Position numbers and translations under genes: made by a program
In this document: piece by piece, positions 23,704 to 32,933 of the stretch
Layout of the letters: the number at the start of each line of letters is the position of its first letter
How positions within the stretch are numbered: the stretch's first letter is position 1
Source: a virus
Reading direction: 5' to 3' (one strand)
Length of the DNA: 36,241 nucleotides
IMG/VR virus record: IMGVR_UViG_3300031251_000066
Span: 1-36,241 of that record
Notes under the pieces: generated by a model
Databases searched by the model: none
Told to the model about the DNA's origin: nothing
What the model saw: only the letters and a program-made list of their open reading frames with translations

Positions 23704-24134
23704 AATAGGTTTATTACTGATACTTTCTTTTTAGCATAAATTATTTTTACACCTAATTTATCTAATTTTAATAATGGATCTTTTATATATTCAGTTTTAA
23801 TAGGTATAACCGGTTTAGTAGATATATATTCATAATCAGTTAATCTATCATCTGTATGAAAATTAGTACCTTTACAAGTATGTACATATCCACCTATACT
23901 ATAAATATGATCAAATATACCAGCATGTTTTTCTCTAATAAAAGGTTTACCATCACTAGTACCGGTAATTATTTCTGTATCATCCCATCTCTGAACACAA
24001 GCAATAGCAAACCATAAATCTCCAGCAAATACTACTTCTTTACCAGCTAATAAACTAGATGTATATGGTAATAACTTTAAATATCTTTTAGGAGATCCAT
24101 GATAAACTAATTTTGGCACTATTATTTTATTCAT
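23700..24134 (-). CDS. Hypothetical, possible ADP-ribosyltransferase-like fold, 144 aa
   Basis: The N-terminal half reads LVYHGSPKRYLKLLP (residues 9-23), then a VVFAGDLWFAIACVQRWDD segment (34-52). This YHGSP...L.P.....VFA....A....W layout recalls small phage and bacterial proteins with an ADP-ribosyltransferase/RNA 2'-phosphotransferase-like core, where HGS/HGT is the first NAD-contact motif. I see no confident catalytic glutamate motif. The start overlaps the stop of the prohead protease gene (ATGA), so the two are translationally coupled. That link to a capsid gene is unusual for a toxin-type enzyme and may instead point to a virion role. Confidence 0.55.
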   Translation of the reverse strand: MNKIIVPKLVYHGSPKRYLKLLPYTSSLLAGKEVVFAGDLWFAIACVQRWDDTEIITGTSDGKPFIREKHAGIFDHIYSIGGYVHTCKGTNFHTDDRLTDYEYISTKPVIPIKTEYIKDPLLKLDKLGVKIIYAKKKVSVINLL

Positions 24135-24883
24135 TGCCAGTCAATGGCTGATACTTTAATTACTTGTACCTTTTCCCAACCTAATGCGGATCTTACCATA
24201 GTAAGTGCGCTATAGTCATTTTCTAAGCCAATATGATTAGATGATTCAATTACTCTATTTAAATCAGCTTCGGTAAAGATTAAATTATCTTGAATTTCTT
24301 CTAAACCAACACTATTGTATTGGGTAGCATTCTTAATACCGGGTTCATTGACATAATCCCAGGTTAACGCATCTAATATAATTTTATTCTTTCTACCATT
24401 CATTACTTTAGTATCAGTCAATGATCTAACACTAAAAGCTACATTCTCATCTGGGTTTTTAAAATGATTATCTAGAGTTTGTTCATATGGACCAGTTGGT
24501 TTTACCTCTCCTACTACCAATACGATTTTACTACCTCTTTCATCTACGCCATCTTGTAGAGTTATAGATTTAAAATGATGAGATACACTCTTTTCATCTA
24601 TTCTAATCAATCTACGAATAGCATCTTCTAAACTTAATCCTGCTACTCTAGGATGTCCATATTCCCCTCTTAAAAATCCAGTATCTAATCTACGTCTAAC
24701 TATACCACCAGAATCAAACATTTTTCTAACAGATGGTAATAATGGATAATACTCACCAACACTATTATAAGTATCAAATGCACCAACTACCACTTTCCTA
24801 TATCCACCACTATCTGGTGCTAATTTATCAATTGCGTTTACACCTGGCATTGCAATGCATGCATATTTGGCTATGACTGCCAT
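24131..24883 (-). CDS. Prohead maturation protease (T4 gp21/phiKZ gp175-like)
   Basis: A 250-residue serine protease of the phage prohead type, which cleaves scaffold and capsid proteins during head maturation. The catalytic His lies in RGEYGHP (His77), matching the G.LGHP-type motif of T4 gp21 relatives. The catalytic Ser is in NVAFSVRSL (Ser151), matching their VS.R..G-type strand. Between them are the expected helix and the beta segment SKIVLVVGEVKPTGPY. The start ATG has AGGAG 8 nt upstream. The next gene overlaps by 4 nt. A palindrome upstream (24941-24976) separates it from the 248-residue gene, so it has its own promoter, but no copy of the six-member element is present, consistent with a late promoter class. 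Confidence 0.85.
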   Translation of the reverse strand: MAVIAKYACIAMPGVNAIDKLAPDSGGYRKVVVGAFDTYNSVGEYYPLLPSVRKMFDSGGIVRRRLDTGFLRGEYGHPRVAGLSLEDAIRRLIRIDEKSVSHHFKSITLQDGVDERGSKIVLVVGEVKPTGPYEQTLDNHFKNPDENVAFSVRSLTDTKVMNGRKNKIILDALTWDYVNEPGIKNATQYNSVGLEEIQDNLIFTEADLNRVIESSNHIGLENDYSALTMVRSALGWEKVQVIKVSAIDWQ

Positions 24884-24940
24884 ATAGTACTCCTAATAAA
24901 AATATCATTTATGCTCTATATGATATTTAATAAGTAGCAT

Positions 24941-24976
24941 AGAGTATATAGATAGGATATCCTATCTATATACTCT
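24941..24976. terminator. 36-bp perfect palindrome, terminator
   Basis: Self-complementary 36 bp (left arm AGAGTATATAGATAGGAT), starting 5 nt past the stop of the 248-residue gene and 58 nt before the protease start. It separates two leftward units on the same strand. Confidence 0.75.
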
Positions 24977-24981
24977 GTATT

Positions 24982-25728
24982 TTAAATCAAAGATATCAAT
25001 TCTTTAGTTTCACTATATAACTCTTTTGCTTTAGCAAAAGAATCTGGTTGCCAATGGGCTGCTTTTAGAATTCGTTTTTCAACTTTATCTATAAATTTCT
25101 CTTTACCAGGTTGAAATGATTCAGCTAATCTTTCAATTAGTTTCAATTGATTTTTCAATAAATCACATACTAAGAACTTTTCTTTATCATCTTGAATAGT
25201 TCTACCAATCTTAATAAGAGTAAAAGCATGATTAGATACTTTCCCTTTACCAATTTTTAAAGTTTTTTCAAAGATAGCTTTATCAGCAATATCAAATTCT
25301 TCAGGTAATAAAGAATGAATAGCAATTCTTAATTTAATTTCGCATGTAACATATGCTTTATGTGATCTTGGTGTATAATCTAAAGCATCTACACAATTAG
25401 AAGGATTTTGATATTCTTCATCTTTCTCTTTAAATAAAGCAAGTAAAGACAATAATTCATATCTTAGATAACCGAGTCTATTAATATCTTTATATAGTTT
25501 ACTATCTTTTAAAGATTTATCATCAGGAACACAACAAGCTTGATAAGCAGAAGTAACTAGATCCATAGGCACTTCATTGCCCTTTTGTAATTTATTATTA
25601 AGATCATCAGCTACTGCTGGAATAGATCCACCTTGTTTACGTATAGTAGCTAAAGCTGTATCTAATTTCCAAATGGCTACTAGAATATCTGGGTTAGGAG
25701 TAGTGATTAAAGTTTCTGTATTTGTCAT
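24982..25728 (-). CDS. Hypothetical helical protein, 248 aa
   Basis: A mostly helical protein rich in Lys, Leu, Glu and Asp, with no signal peptide, membrane span or enzymatic motif. It has four cysteines without metal-site spacing. It stands alone between two palindromic terminators, 25818-25857 upstream and 24941-24976 downstream, so it is its own transcription unit. The start (ATG at 25728) has only a weak GGATC site. A scaffold or internal head protein would fit the charged, helical composition and the neighbouring protease; this is a guess. Confidence 0.6.
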   Translation of the reverse strand: MTNTETLITTPNPDILVAIWKLDTALATIRKQGGSIPAVADDLNNKLQKGNEVPMDLVTSAYQACCVPDDKSLKDSKLYKDINRLGYLRYELLSLLALFKEKDEEYQNPSNCVDALDYTPRSHKAYVTCEIKLRIAIHSLLPEEFDIADKAIFEKTLKIGKGKVSNHAFTLIKIGRTIQDDKEKFLVCDLLKNQLKLIERLAESFQPGKEKFIDKVEKRILKAAHWQPDSFAKAKELYSETKELISLI

Positions 25729-25817
25729 CGTTATGATCCGTGTATCTATGAAATAATGGTAAGGGGAATTTTACAACATATTATTAGTTAATATTAGTGA
25801 AAAAATAAACATAATAA

Positions 25818-25857
25818 ATAATAGAGATAATGAGAATATTCTCATTATCTCTATTAT
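25818..25857. terminator. 40-bp perfect palindrome, terminator
   Basis: The longest self-complementary stretch in the window (left arm ATAATAGAGATAATGAGAAT), 3 nt past the stop of the 90-residue membrane protein gene. It ends the leftward unit 28515-25860. Confidence 0.8.
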
Positions 25858-25859
25858 AG

Positions 25860-26132
25860 TTAATTACCTTGTGGTTCTGCACTATCTTTTAATTTAATAG
25901 ATCCAGCTATAGATGCCATTAATAAACTCCATCCTGTAGAGAATTGAATAATATCAAATGACCCAGTATGTATAACAATAAACCCTTGAAATACTAAAGT
26001 AGCAATAGCCCCTATCGCACCAAGTACCCGACTTATACAAGTAGTTTGATTATCAGATACTGTAAGCATTGATTTTAATGGATGTACTTTTGTTTGTACT
26101 ACTAAATTATCTTGTTCTTCTTGTTCACTCAT
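25860..26132 (-). CDS. Small membrane protein, 90 aa, holin-like layout
   Basis: A polar N-terminus of about 35 residues (EQEEQDNLVVQTKVHPLKS) is followed by two hydrophobic segments, about residues 36-55 (VLGAIGAIATLVFQGFIVIH) and 64-80 (FSTGWSLLMASIAGSIKL), and a short charged tail. Size and the two-span layout would suit a class II holin, which permeabilises the inner membrane at lysis, but no lysin gene is adjacent and many phage membrane proteins look alike. It is the last gene of the leftward unit, 49 nt after the 241-residue gene. AGGAG precedes the ATG. Confidence 0.6.
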   Translation of the reverse strand: MSEQEEQDNLVVQTKVHPLKSMLTVSDNQTTCISRVLGAIGAIATLVFQGFIVIHTGSFDIIQFSTGWSLLMASIAGSIKLKDSAEPQGN

Positions 26133-26181
26133 AGATATCTCCTATATATAAAAAGTTAAATAATATACATAGGATGATTAT

Positions 26182-26907
26182 TTATTTACGTAATAACTCT
26201 TCTAAAGAACTAGATTCTGTACTGGGATTTACTAACGCAGAGGTTATTGCTTCACTATGATAATTACCTAATAATTTACTAGTAGTATTAACAACTTGTA
26301 AACTAACAGACATTAATGGAATGAAACTAGGTTTATGAGTTAACTTAGCAACTGACTTTAATTGATTATCATGTCTAAAAAATTTAGTTTTATTAGATTT
26401 TTGTCTAGCCATACTAGATGCTATTAATTCTAATAATGCAGAGTCAGTATGTAGATCCGCATTAGCATGTTCTTTAGCTGTATCAAAAATAAAACCTAAA
26501 TCTTCTTGATTAAAATACCAAGGTACCTTTCCCTTTGAGATAATATCAACATAAACACGATAAACTAGAGTTCCTGTCTTTACTAAATTTAGATTTTTAA
26601 TAACAGCATCACCTTTATTAAAAGAAAACTCTAAATATTTTAGTCCTTGGATTTCTACTGTATTACTTCCACTAGGCTCGATTTGCATTAAAGCGCATGC
26701 TCTACTAACCCCATAGTATTTATCCTCTACCACAATGCCATATGTGGCTAGAATATATGTTTCTTCAGCTATATTACCTAATTCTGCACCAATGTAATGT
26801 TCAGGGATATATATCTTACATGGATGTATAGCAATTAAAGAATTATTAATTTCTTTTAAAGCTTCTTTTACTTTTACAGGGTCTCTAATTAAATGTGATA
26901 TATCCAT
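26182..26907 (-). CDS. Hypothetical, probable virion protein, 241 aa
   Basis: Unrecognised. The N-terminal half has alternating strands (IHPCKIYIPEHYIGAELG, then VEIQGLKYLEFSFNKGDAVI), the middle is charged, and the C-terminus is helical. The start is 6 nt after the stop of the 457-residue gene. By gene order between the protease and RNA polymerase beta it corresponds to the phiKZ gp175-gp178 interval, where virion proteins lie by memory. Confidence 0.6.
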   Translation of the reverse strand: MDISHLIRDPVKVKEALKEINNSLIAIHPCKIYIPEHYIGAELGNIAEETYILATYGIVVEDKYYGVSRACALMQIEPSGSNTVEIQGLKYLEFSFNKGDAVIKNLNLVKTGTLVYRVYVDIISKGKVPWYFNQEDLGFIFDTAKEHANADLHTDSALLELIASSMARQKSNKTKFFRHDNQLKSVAKLTHKPSFIPLMSVSLQVVNTTSKLLGNYHSEAITSALVNPSTESSSLEELLRK

Positions 26908-26913
26908 AGTTTT

Positions 26914-28287
26914 TTAGTTAGTAATTACTACTTGATTTTTTAACCATCTTGCTACTAAACGGATAGTAGCAATATAGATTGCATAATCTAAATCTGGTTT
27001 TTCCAATTCTTCTAAAACATTATCTATCTCTAATAGAATATCTTTAACATCATGACCATCAGTTAAAGTTCTACTAACAACTTTAATTACATAAGAAATT
27101 AAGTATTTAGACCCATGGTATTCATGTTCTAAAGCAGCTGCTAATTTAGCATGTAAAGCTATTTTATCAACATTTTCCATACGTCTAATAATATCTGTCA
27201 TATAGTCAGCTGTAAATCTACGAGCTAAATTAATATCTTCTACAATACTTAGAGTTTTTAATTGATTTAATCTACTTTGATATTCATCTCTATATCTTTC
27301 TGGATTATTTATCAAAGTATTATTTAAATCATTAGTAAAAGCATTTCCATTTAATGCTAAATAACCTAAAGCTGCTTCTGGGCTACCACCTTTAGTTTGA
27401 ATCCAGTTACGATAATTAACTCCATATACATATAGAGTATTTCTATCAGCATAATCTGAAATTAAATTACCTCTAGCAATAATATCACCATTTTTTATTA
27501 CTTTATCAAATAATGCTGTATCCCTATATATTCTACCACCAGCAGATGCTAATATTTTAGCTACTACAGCAGTATTAGTAGCGCTACTCATTAATGTAGT
27601 AGCTTTATCTGTTTTTTGTGTATAAATTCCATGTAAGAATAAAAATATAGTTACAACCTTACGTAGTGGTAATGCAGCAATATCTATTTCATACCAATTA
27701 AAATCTAATTCAGATATAGGTGAAGTAATATAAAGAGATACTTTATTATCTAAAGTGGCACTACCTGTTTTAATTAAAATATTTAACTCTTCAGTAGATA
27801 AATCTTTAATGAAATTATTAAATACTTCATAAGTATTTTTAAATACAGAAGATGGTGTTGTTTTATAAGGTTCTATTAATTCAATAAACATATTGTCAGC
27901 TAATACGGCTGGTAGTTCAATTTGTTTAATATTACCTAATAGACCTACACTACTTAAAGCTTTCTCTTTACGTTCTTCTTCTACACCAGCCACAATAGCT
28001 CTACAGTGTGGGTTTACTACATTTTTTGCTGTATCTAAAATATTAGCTAATACATTTGAAATTTTATGAGCTGTATAATTTTCTACCTCAGTATGTGTTC
28101 CTGTAGTAGATCCAGCAACCTCTGATTGCCTTTGTAATTCATCAATACCACCAACTTCATTAAAACTAGATAGTGTAGTAATGATATTACCTAAAGGAGA
28201 TCCAGGAACTACTGATAATCTTTTATTAGTATAATTAAGAGTATCAGCTATATGAATAGATTGTTCGATTGTTGATCTTTTTAACAT
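26914..28287 (-). CDS. Hypothetical, probable virion protein, 457 aa
   Basis: A 457-residue, mostly helical protein with no enzymatic motif, signal peptide or membrane span. Long Ala/Leu/Lys-rich helices alternate with Asn-rich turns, and stretches such as EEERKEKALSSVGLLGNIKQ are strongly charged. It follows the 71-residue gene by 12 nt and precedes the 241-residue gene by 6 nt in one leftward unit next to the RNA polymerase locus. The ATG has AGGGG and TAGGA upstream. Given the neighbourhood (prohead protease on one side, virion RNA polymerase-type genes on the other) an internal head protein is likely, but only by context. Confidence 0.6.
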   Translation of the reverse strand: MLKRSTIEQSIHIADTLNYTNKRLSVVPGSPLGNIITTLSSFNEVGGIDELQRQSEVAGSTTGTHTEVENYTAHKISNVLANILDTAKNVVNPHCRAIVAGVEEERKEKALSSVGLLGNIKQIELPAVLADNMFIELIEPYKTTPSSVFKNTYEVFNNFIKDLSTEELNILIKTGSATLDNKVSLYITSPISELDFNWYEIDIAALPLRKVVTIFLFLHGIYTQKTDKATTLMSSATNTAVVAKILASAGGRIYRDTALFDKVIKNGDIIARGNLISDYADRNTLYVYGVNYRNWIQTKGGSPEAALGYLALNGNAFTNDLNNTLINNPERYRDEYQSRLNQLKTLSIVEDINLARRFTADYMTDIIRRMENVDKIALHAKLAAALEHEYHGSKYLISYVIKVVSRTLTDGHDVKDILLEIDNVLEELEKPDLDYAIYIATIRLVARWLKNQVVITN

Positions 28288-28299
28288 TCCTAGCCCCTA

Positions 28300-28515
28300 T
28301 TATAGTTGCAACTCGCCAATAATAGCGGTTGTAATTAATTCACTTAAATCTTCTGTATTAGGCACTGACACTTTTGATGTATCAATTAAATCTTTTAAAA
28401 TTGATACACCTAGTGATACTGCACAAGCAGATATTTTGCCTGTTAGTATTTCTTTTTTTGATTGTGCAGGTCCAACCGGCGTTACTTCTGATATACTATT
28501 TTCTGATATTGACAT
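28300..28515 (-). CDS. Small hypothetical protein, 71 aa
   Basis: I place the start at the ATG at 28515 (MSISENSISEVTPVG), which follows GAGGATAG; the ATG at 28527 would include that site in its own coding sequence. The product is Ser/Ile/Leu-rich with one moderately hydrophobic helix around ISACAVSLGVSILKDLI. It starts the leftward unit just past the hairpin that ends the RNA polymerase beta gene. Confidence 0.55.
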   Translation of the reverse strand: MSISENSISEVTPVGPAQSKKEILTGKISACAVSLGVSILKDLIDTSKVSVPNTEDLSELITTAIIGELQL

Positions 28516-28539
28516 ATCTATCCTCATTATAGAAAGTTA

Positions 28540-28563
28540 CTAGGATAAGAAATCTTATCCTAG
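28540..28563. terminator. Hairpin, 11-bp stem, after RNA polymerase beta gene
   Basis: Arms CTAGGATAAGA / TCTTATCCTAG with a 2-nt AA loop, 7 nt past the stop of the beta-like gene. It divides the RNA polymerase unit from the 28515-25860 unit. Confidence 0.7.
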
Positions 28564-28569
28564 ATATAT

Positions 28570-31500
28570 TTACTGTTTAAAACCCAATCCCATTTGCTTA
28601 CTCAATTCTATCATAACAGAATTCATTAAGCCAGCTACTTCAGGTGAACCCACGATACGATCAGATACAGATTGATATCCAAAGAAAGCATCTATCTCAT
28701 TACCATCTTCACTAGTTATTATATTAGTAGATACAGAACTACAGGTAGCTTTTAGTGCATTACCAAATACTACTTTATCTCCATTTCCCATAGAGATCTC
28801 ACCATCTATATAGATTTTTATTCCAACTTGTTTCTCTACTAATTTTTTACCAGCTACTCGTATTGTTTCATCTACCTTACCAGTTTTAGCCTCACCATTA
28901 TCTAATAGTTTAGCTCGTTTAGCTCTATTAGAGTCATACTTCTCTACTATTTTCTGTAAAGACACATGCATATCTTCAATCTTTCCATAATAGAATACTT
29001 CTATACGTGAAACAGTTCCATATACTTTTGCTTTAGGATTATTAGCTGCAATTTTATGCAGAGCTTTAATAGCCTCAGCATCTTTTGAATCCAACATATC
29101 ACTAATATGACTCTCTAGGGTACATAAGATAGTTTCAGGTTCTACTTTTTCACCAACAGTAACTAAGTTATGAATAATAGTATCAAAGTTTAACACTAAC
29201 CCATGTGCTGTTGTTCCAGGTGTAACTAACTTATCTGCTAATTTACTAGATATGGTACAACCATCTTCTAGAGTATCAGAATTATCTAATAGAGCTACTC
29301 TAGCAACTACTCCAGCTTTATATACTACATTAGCTGGATTTAATAATGATCTTTCAAAGAATCCACTATTATAGATTATTACATCACCTTTACTAACCTT
29401 TTGATTTTCTTTTAAATCAGTAATTCTAGTATGTGGTATTACAGTCCCAGCAACAGTACCATGTTTTATACCTAATTCATAAGACTTAGAGTAGTAATTT
29501 AAATCATGTTCCGTATATGTTCTTAGAGATTCAATGCGTTTAATGTCATCAGGTGATAATTGATAGTGTTTAGGATCACGGCCATTTTTGTCATAGAGTT
29601 TTGGATCATTTGTATGAGATAATGATTCAATCTCTAAAGTAATAATACCTTTAGGGGCATATTGTAATCTATCTGCACCCATTGAATGTCCTAACCATAC
29701 TGTGGCATCACCTCTGGGAGAAGTATAAGCTAATCCCCTATCAAATTCAACTGCATAACCTTTAGCTTCCAATAACTTTTTAATTTCATTATAAAATTTA
29801 TCAGCCATTGGTTTAATTGTTTTATCAGTAATGTATTTTTCATTACCTTTTATAATTACTGCAATTGGTTTACTAGTTGGTTTATAATATTCTACTGTCA
29901 AGATATCTGGTTTAACTACTTTTACTATTCCATCTTCATCTGCTGTTACTACAAATAAATTATCCACTCTATTACCAATTACTTCTTCATAACCAGTTCT
30001 ATAAGGTAATGAAGTATATCCATCACAAGCTACTGTATGGCTGTTCTGGATCTGTGTAAAATTGATACGTTTGCCATCATCATGCGTAATGGCAGGGGCC
30101 AATAGAGCAGAAGTACTAATTACATTAGTTGCACCATGTTTTGTTTCATCATATTTTTCAGTAGTACCACGCAATGAAGTTATATTAGGATCAGCAGAGA
30201 AGTAAGCTCTTATACCTACTTTAGCTGAGTCTGGAGTAGCTTCAGATACAGTACCTAAGTCATGTTCACTAAAACCCCTTGTATCTTTTGTCATAGTAAC
30301 TGAAGATCTACCACCTGCACCTGAGTGAGTAAATGCTTCATGTTCTTTTAAGTTATGAATTGGATTACTTTCCTCTACTATAGATACTGTAGGGTCTTGT
30401 AATATATCTAAATATACAGCATTTGGATTTATAGTAACCCCAACATTAGATAAAGCACCAGATGATCTATGAGCACGCATAGCTGTAATTAACTGATGAT
30501 ACATCATACCACACAATCTTTCATAACCTTTATATCTAGTGCTGTTTAAATCAGGCACATAATCATTAGTTAATAGACTAGTAGCCTTTACTAATAAGTT
30601 TGGTAAGTTTGTAGGTTCACCCATCTCTTGTAATAAACCCAAGGTAATAGGTTCTATATACATATCCCACATTAACTTTAATTCACGTAAGTGATATACA
30701 GTTAAGTCTATATTACTAAGTATTGAAGAGTATGAAGGTTGTCTATTAAAATCACTACCTTTATATCTAGTTATATCATTCTTAATAGCAGAAAATCCAC
30801 CTACTAATAATCTATTCTTTAAATTAGTAATATCTACTACATAAACAATATCTTTAAATCTAATTTTATATTCATTAGAATTATAAGGTAATCTAGTATT
30901 TGTAGGAGATAAAGTAAAAGGAATATTTAATTTCTTTAACGCTTCATCTAATCCAAATATATAAGTAAATGCTAAAATAACTGGCATACGTTTATTCAAT
31001 ATACTAAACTCAGCATACTCTACAGGGCCACCTGTAGTAAATGGATCTATTATATATTGAATTGTATTTAGTTCTTGTAAAGGTTTATCTTCATTGCCAT
31101 TAGGGGCCGCCGCTAATACTAAATAAATAATACCAGACATATCCATACCTAAAGGTATATTGGTTTTGATATCTCTACCACATGGTGTTAATTCAAAATG
31201 TTCTATTTTTTTAATTTCAGCTTTAGTATAATTATCTTTGATTTTATTATACTTAAAGTCTAAGTATAATAAATCATTATTATTAAAACTAGAAACAGAT
31301 TCACTAATAGCAGTATATGCTCTCGGTACTTTTTTATCATTTATTTTATTAATACCATAAACTAGTTCTTTTACTGAATTATCTTCTGGATTATTATATC
31401 TAGAAATAATTTCTTTTAGTATCCACTTAGAAAAGTTATTAGCAGAACTATCGTTCCTAGATACAAATATCTTACCATAATAACTAGTGAGAGATACCAT

Positions 31501-32916
31501 ATCAGGTTTTATTTTAACAATGGGAAGATCACCAACCTGCTTGTCCATTCTGTACAATACCCCTCCAGCCAAAAATGTACCATCTGGGTTTATTACAGGA
31601 ATAGTAAAATGAATAGTAGAAGCAGCGCCATTAATTGGTTGTACTTGTATACTATAGACATTAGCTTTAGTAGCTGCTGTATTTTTTTGTTTAATTTTAA
31701 TATCTTTTACAATAACACCAGCAGGGTGTAACATTAATACAGTTTGTATAATATCTTTAGGCAATACTTCTGTTATATACTTTCTATCTAATTCCTGTAT
31801 AGCGGAATATAACATAGTCTCATCATGAATAGAATCTGCCTTTTTAATAACCTGCACTTTATCTAACTTTAAATTATCTGGAGTTACTACCATTTTATCT
31901 AAAGTTACTCCAGAACCATGAGGGTCTTGGATAGTTTTATATTTTTGTGATAACTTTAATAACCCTTTCTGTTCAGCTTCTGATAAATACCCTAAACTAC
32001 CATGTTCTTTAATCAATTTAGTGATAGCAGTGTTATCTACTGGTTCATTTACTTGTTCTACAGTTTCTGCTTCTAGTTTATTTGAATCAATAGGATTTCT
32101 CAGTGCTATTAATTTATCTAGAAAAGTATATAGAGTATTACCAGCGGATGCATGGTTTTCTGTAGCTAAATTAATTAGTTCTTGTAATTGTATAATTACC
32201 ATTATACCAGATTCCATAAATACTAAATTAGTATTTTCTAGAGCTTGTTCAGATAATAAAAGATCAGGCGATTCTACATCAGTACTAATGATTCTCCATA
32301 ACTCTAATATATTTAAAGTATCAGAAGTATGAAAGTCTGAAATGCCAGATGATTTAAAGTTAGCAGCATATTTAATTAGATCTGCTTTAGTGGGTAATAC
32401 TTGTGGCATCTTATAACAAATAAATTGCTCTCTACGACCATCTATTTGGTTTACCATATCCCACATCGTAGCTCTAATATTAAACCATTCTTGATACACT
32501 ACTAAAGTATTGCTAGTATATTTATTTAACTTAGGCAATATGCTATAGTTAATAATAATAGGATCTTTATTATTACTTAAAGCTCTATCTAGATTAGTAA
32601 CTGGTTTAATATTTAAATGAGACTTTTGATATTTTCTCATATAAGCAGTAACATCCACGTTAGTAGACGAAACTGTACCTAATACATGTTTTAAATCTAC
32701 AACATGATAAATATATGCTTGATCTGGAATATTTCTAAGTAAAGGATGAGCACTATCTATTCCTAGAGCTTGTTCAGAATCGGCTATAAAATGAATAGTG
32801 CTATTATAGGGTAATGAAAACTCACTAGGTTTTATATATTTAGGGTTACTACCAATTTTAGTAATAGGTCTAGTTAAGAACTTAGTATTAAAATTGGTAA
32901 GGTTTAATAAGGTCAT
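28570..32916 (-). CDS. Phage multisubunit RNA polymerase, beta-like subunit
   Basis: A 1448-residue protein whose C-terminal part aligns with the catalytic region of bacterial RNA polymerase beta. GNGDKVVFGNALKA (about 1377-1390) corresponds to the GDKMAGRHGNKGV block that contacts the nascent RNA and substrate, and the following EIDAFFGYQSVSDRIVGSPE matches the DIVLNPLGVPSRMNIGQ segment. Upstream, NVVYKAGVVARVALLDNSDT and LEDGCTISSKLADKLVT match the beta double-psi region. The chain ends 50 residues later, so the beta clamp connector and C-terminus are absent or encoded elsewhere, as expected for phiKZ-like split polymerases. From gene order it is the counterpart of phiKZ gp178, a virion RNA polymerase subunit injected with the DNA to transcribe early genes. 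The region is one continuous frame, without intron. Confidence 0.88.
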   Translation of the reverse strand: MTLLNLTNFNTKFLTRPITKIGSNPKYIKPSEFSLPYNSTIHFIADSEQALGIDSAHPLLRNIPDQAYIYHVVDLKHVLGTVSSTNVDVTAYMRKYQKSHLNIKPVTNLDRALSNNKDPIIINYSILPKLNKYTSNTLVVYQEWFNIRATMWDMVNQIDGRREQFICYKMPQVLPTKADLIKYAANFKSSGISDFHTSDTLNILELWRIISTDVESPDLLLSEQALENTNLVFMESGIMVIIQLQELINLATENHASAGNTLYTFLDKLIALRNPIDSNKLEAETVEQVNEPVDNTAITKLIKEHGSLGYLSEAEQKGLLKLSQKYKTIQDPHGSGVTLDKMVVTPDNLKLDKVQVIKKADSIHDETMLYSAIQELDRKYITEVLPKDIIQTVLMLHPAGVIVKDIKIKQKNTAATKANVYSIQVQPINGAASTIHFTIPVINPDGTFLAGGVLYRMDKQVGDLPIVKIKPDMVSLTSYYGKIFVSRNDSSANNFSKWILKEIISRYNNPEDNSVKELVYGINKINDKKVPRAYTAISESVSSFNNNDLLYLDFKYNKIKDNYTKAEIKKIEHFELTPCGRDIKTNIPLGMDMSGIIYLVLAAAPNGNEDKPLQELNTIQYIIDPFTTGGPVEYAEFSILNKRMPVILAFTYIFGLDEALKKLNIPFTLSPTNTRLPYNSNEYKIRFKDIVYVVDITNLKNRLLVGGFSAIKNDITRYKGSDFNRQPSYSSILSNIDLTVYHLRELKLMWDMYIEPITLGLLQEMGEPTNLPNLLVKATSLLTNDYVPDLNSTRYKGYERLCGMMYHQLITAMRAHRSSGALSNVGVTINPNAVYLDILQDPTVSIVEESNPIHNLKEHEAFTHSGAGGRSSVTMTKDTRGFSEHDLGTVSEATPDSAKVGIRAYFSADPNITSLRGTTEKYDETKHGATNVISTSALLAPAITHDDGKRINFTQIQNSHTVACDGYTSLPYRTGYEEVIGNRVDNLFVVTADEDGIVKVVKPDILTVEYYKPTSKPIAVIIKGNEKYITDKTIKPMADKFYNEIKKLLEAKGYAVEFDRGLAYTSPRGDATVWLGHSMGADRLQYAPKGIITLEIESLSHTNDPKLYDKNGRDPKHYQLSPDDIKRIESLRTYTEHDLNYYSKSYELGIKHGTVAGTVIPHTRITDLKENQKVSKGDVIIYNSGFFERSLLNPANVVYKAGVVARVALLDNSDTLEDGCTISSKLADKLVTPGTTAHGLVLNFDTIIHNLVTVGEKVEPETILCTLESHISDMLDSKDAEAIKALHKIAANNPKAKVYGTVSRIEVFYYGKIEDMHVSLQKIVEKYDSNRAKRAKLLDNGEAKTGKVDETIRVAGKKLVEKQVGIKIYIDGEISMGNGDKVVFGNALKATCSSVSTNIITSEDGNEIDAFFGYQSVSDRIVGSPEVAGLMNSVMIELSKQMGLGFKQ

Positions 32917-32933
32917 ATTTGCGTACCATCCTA

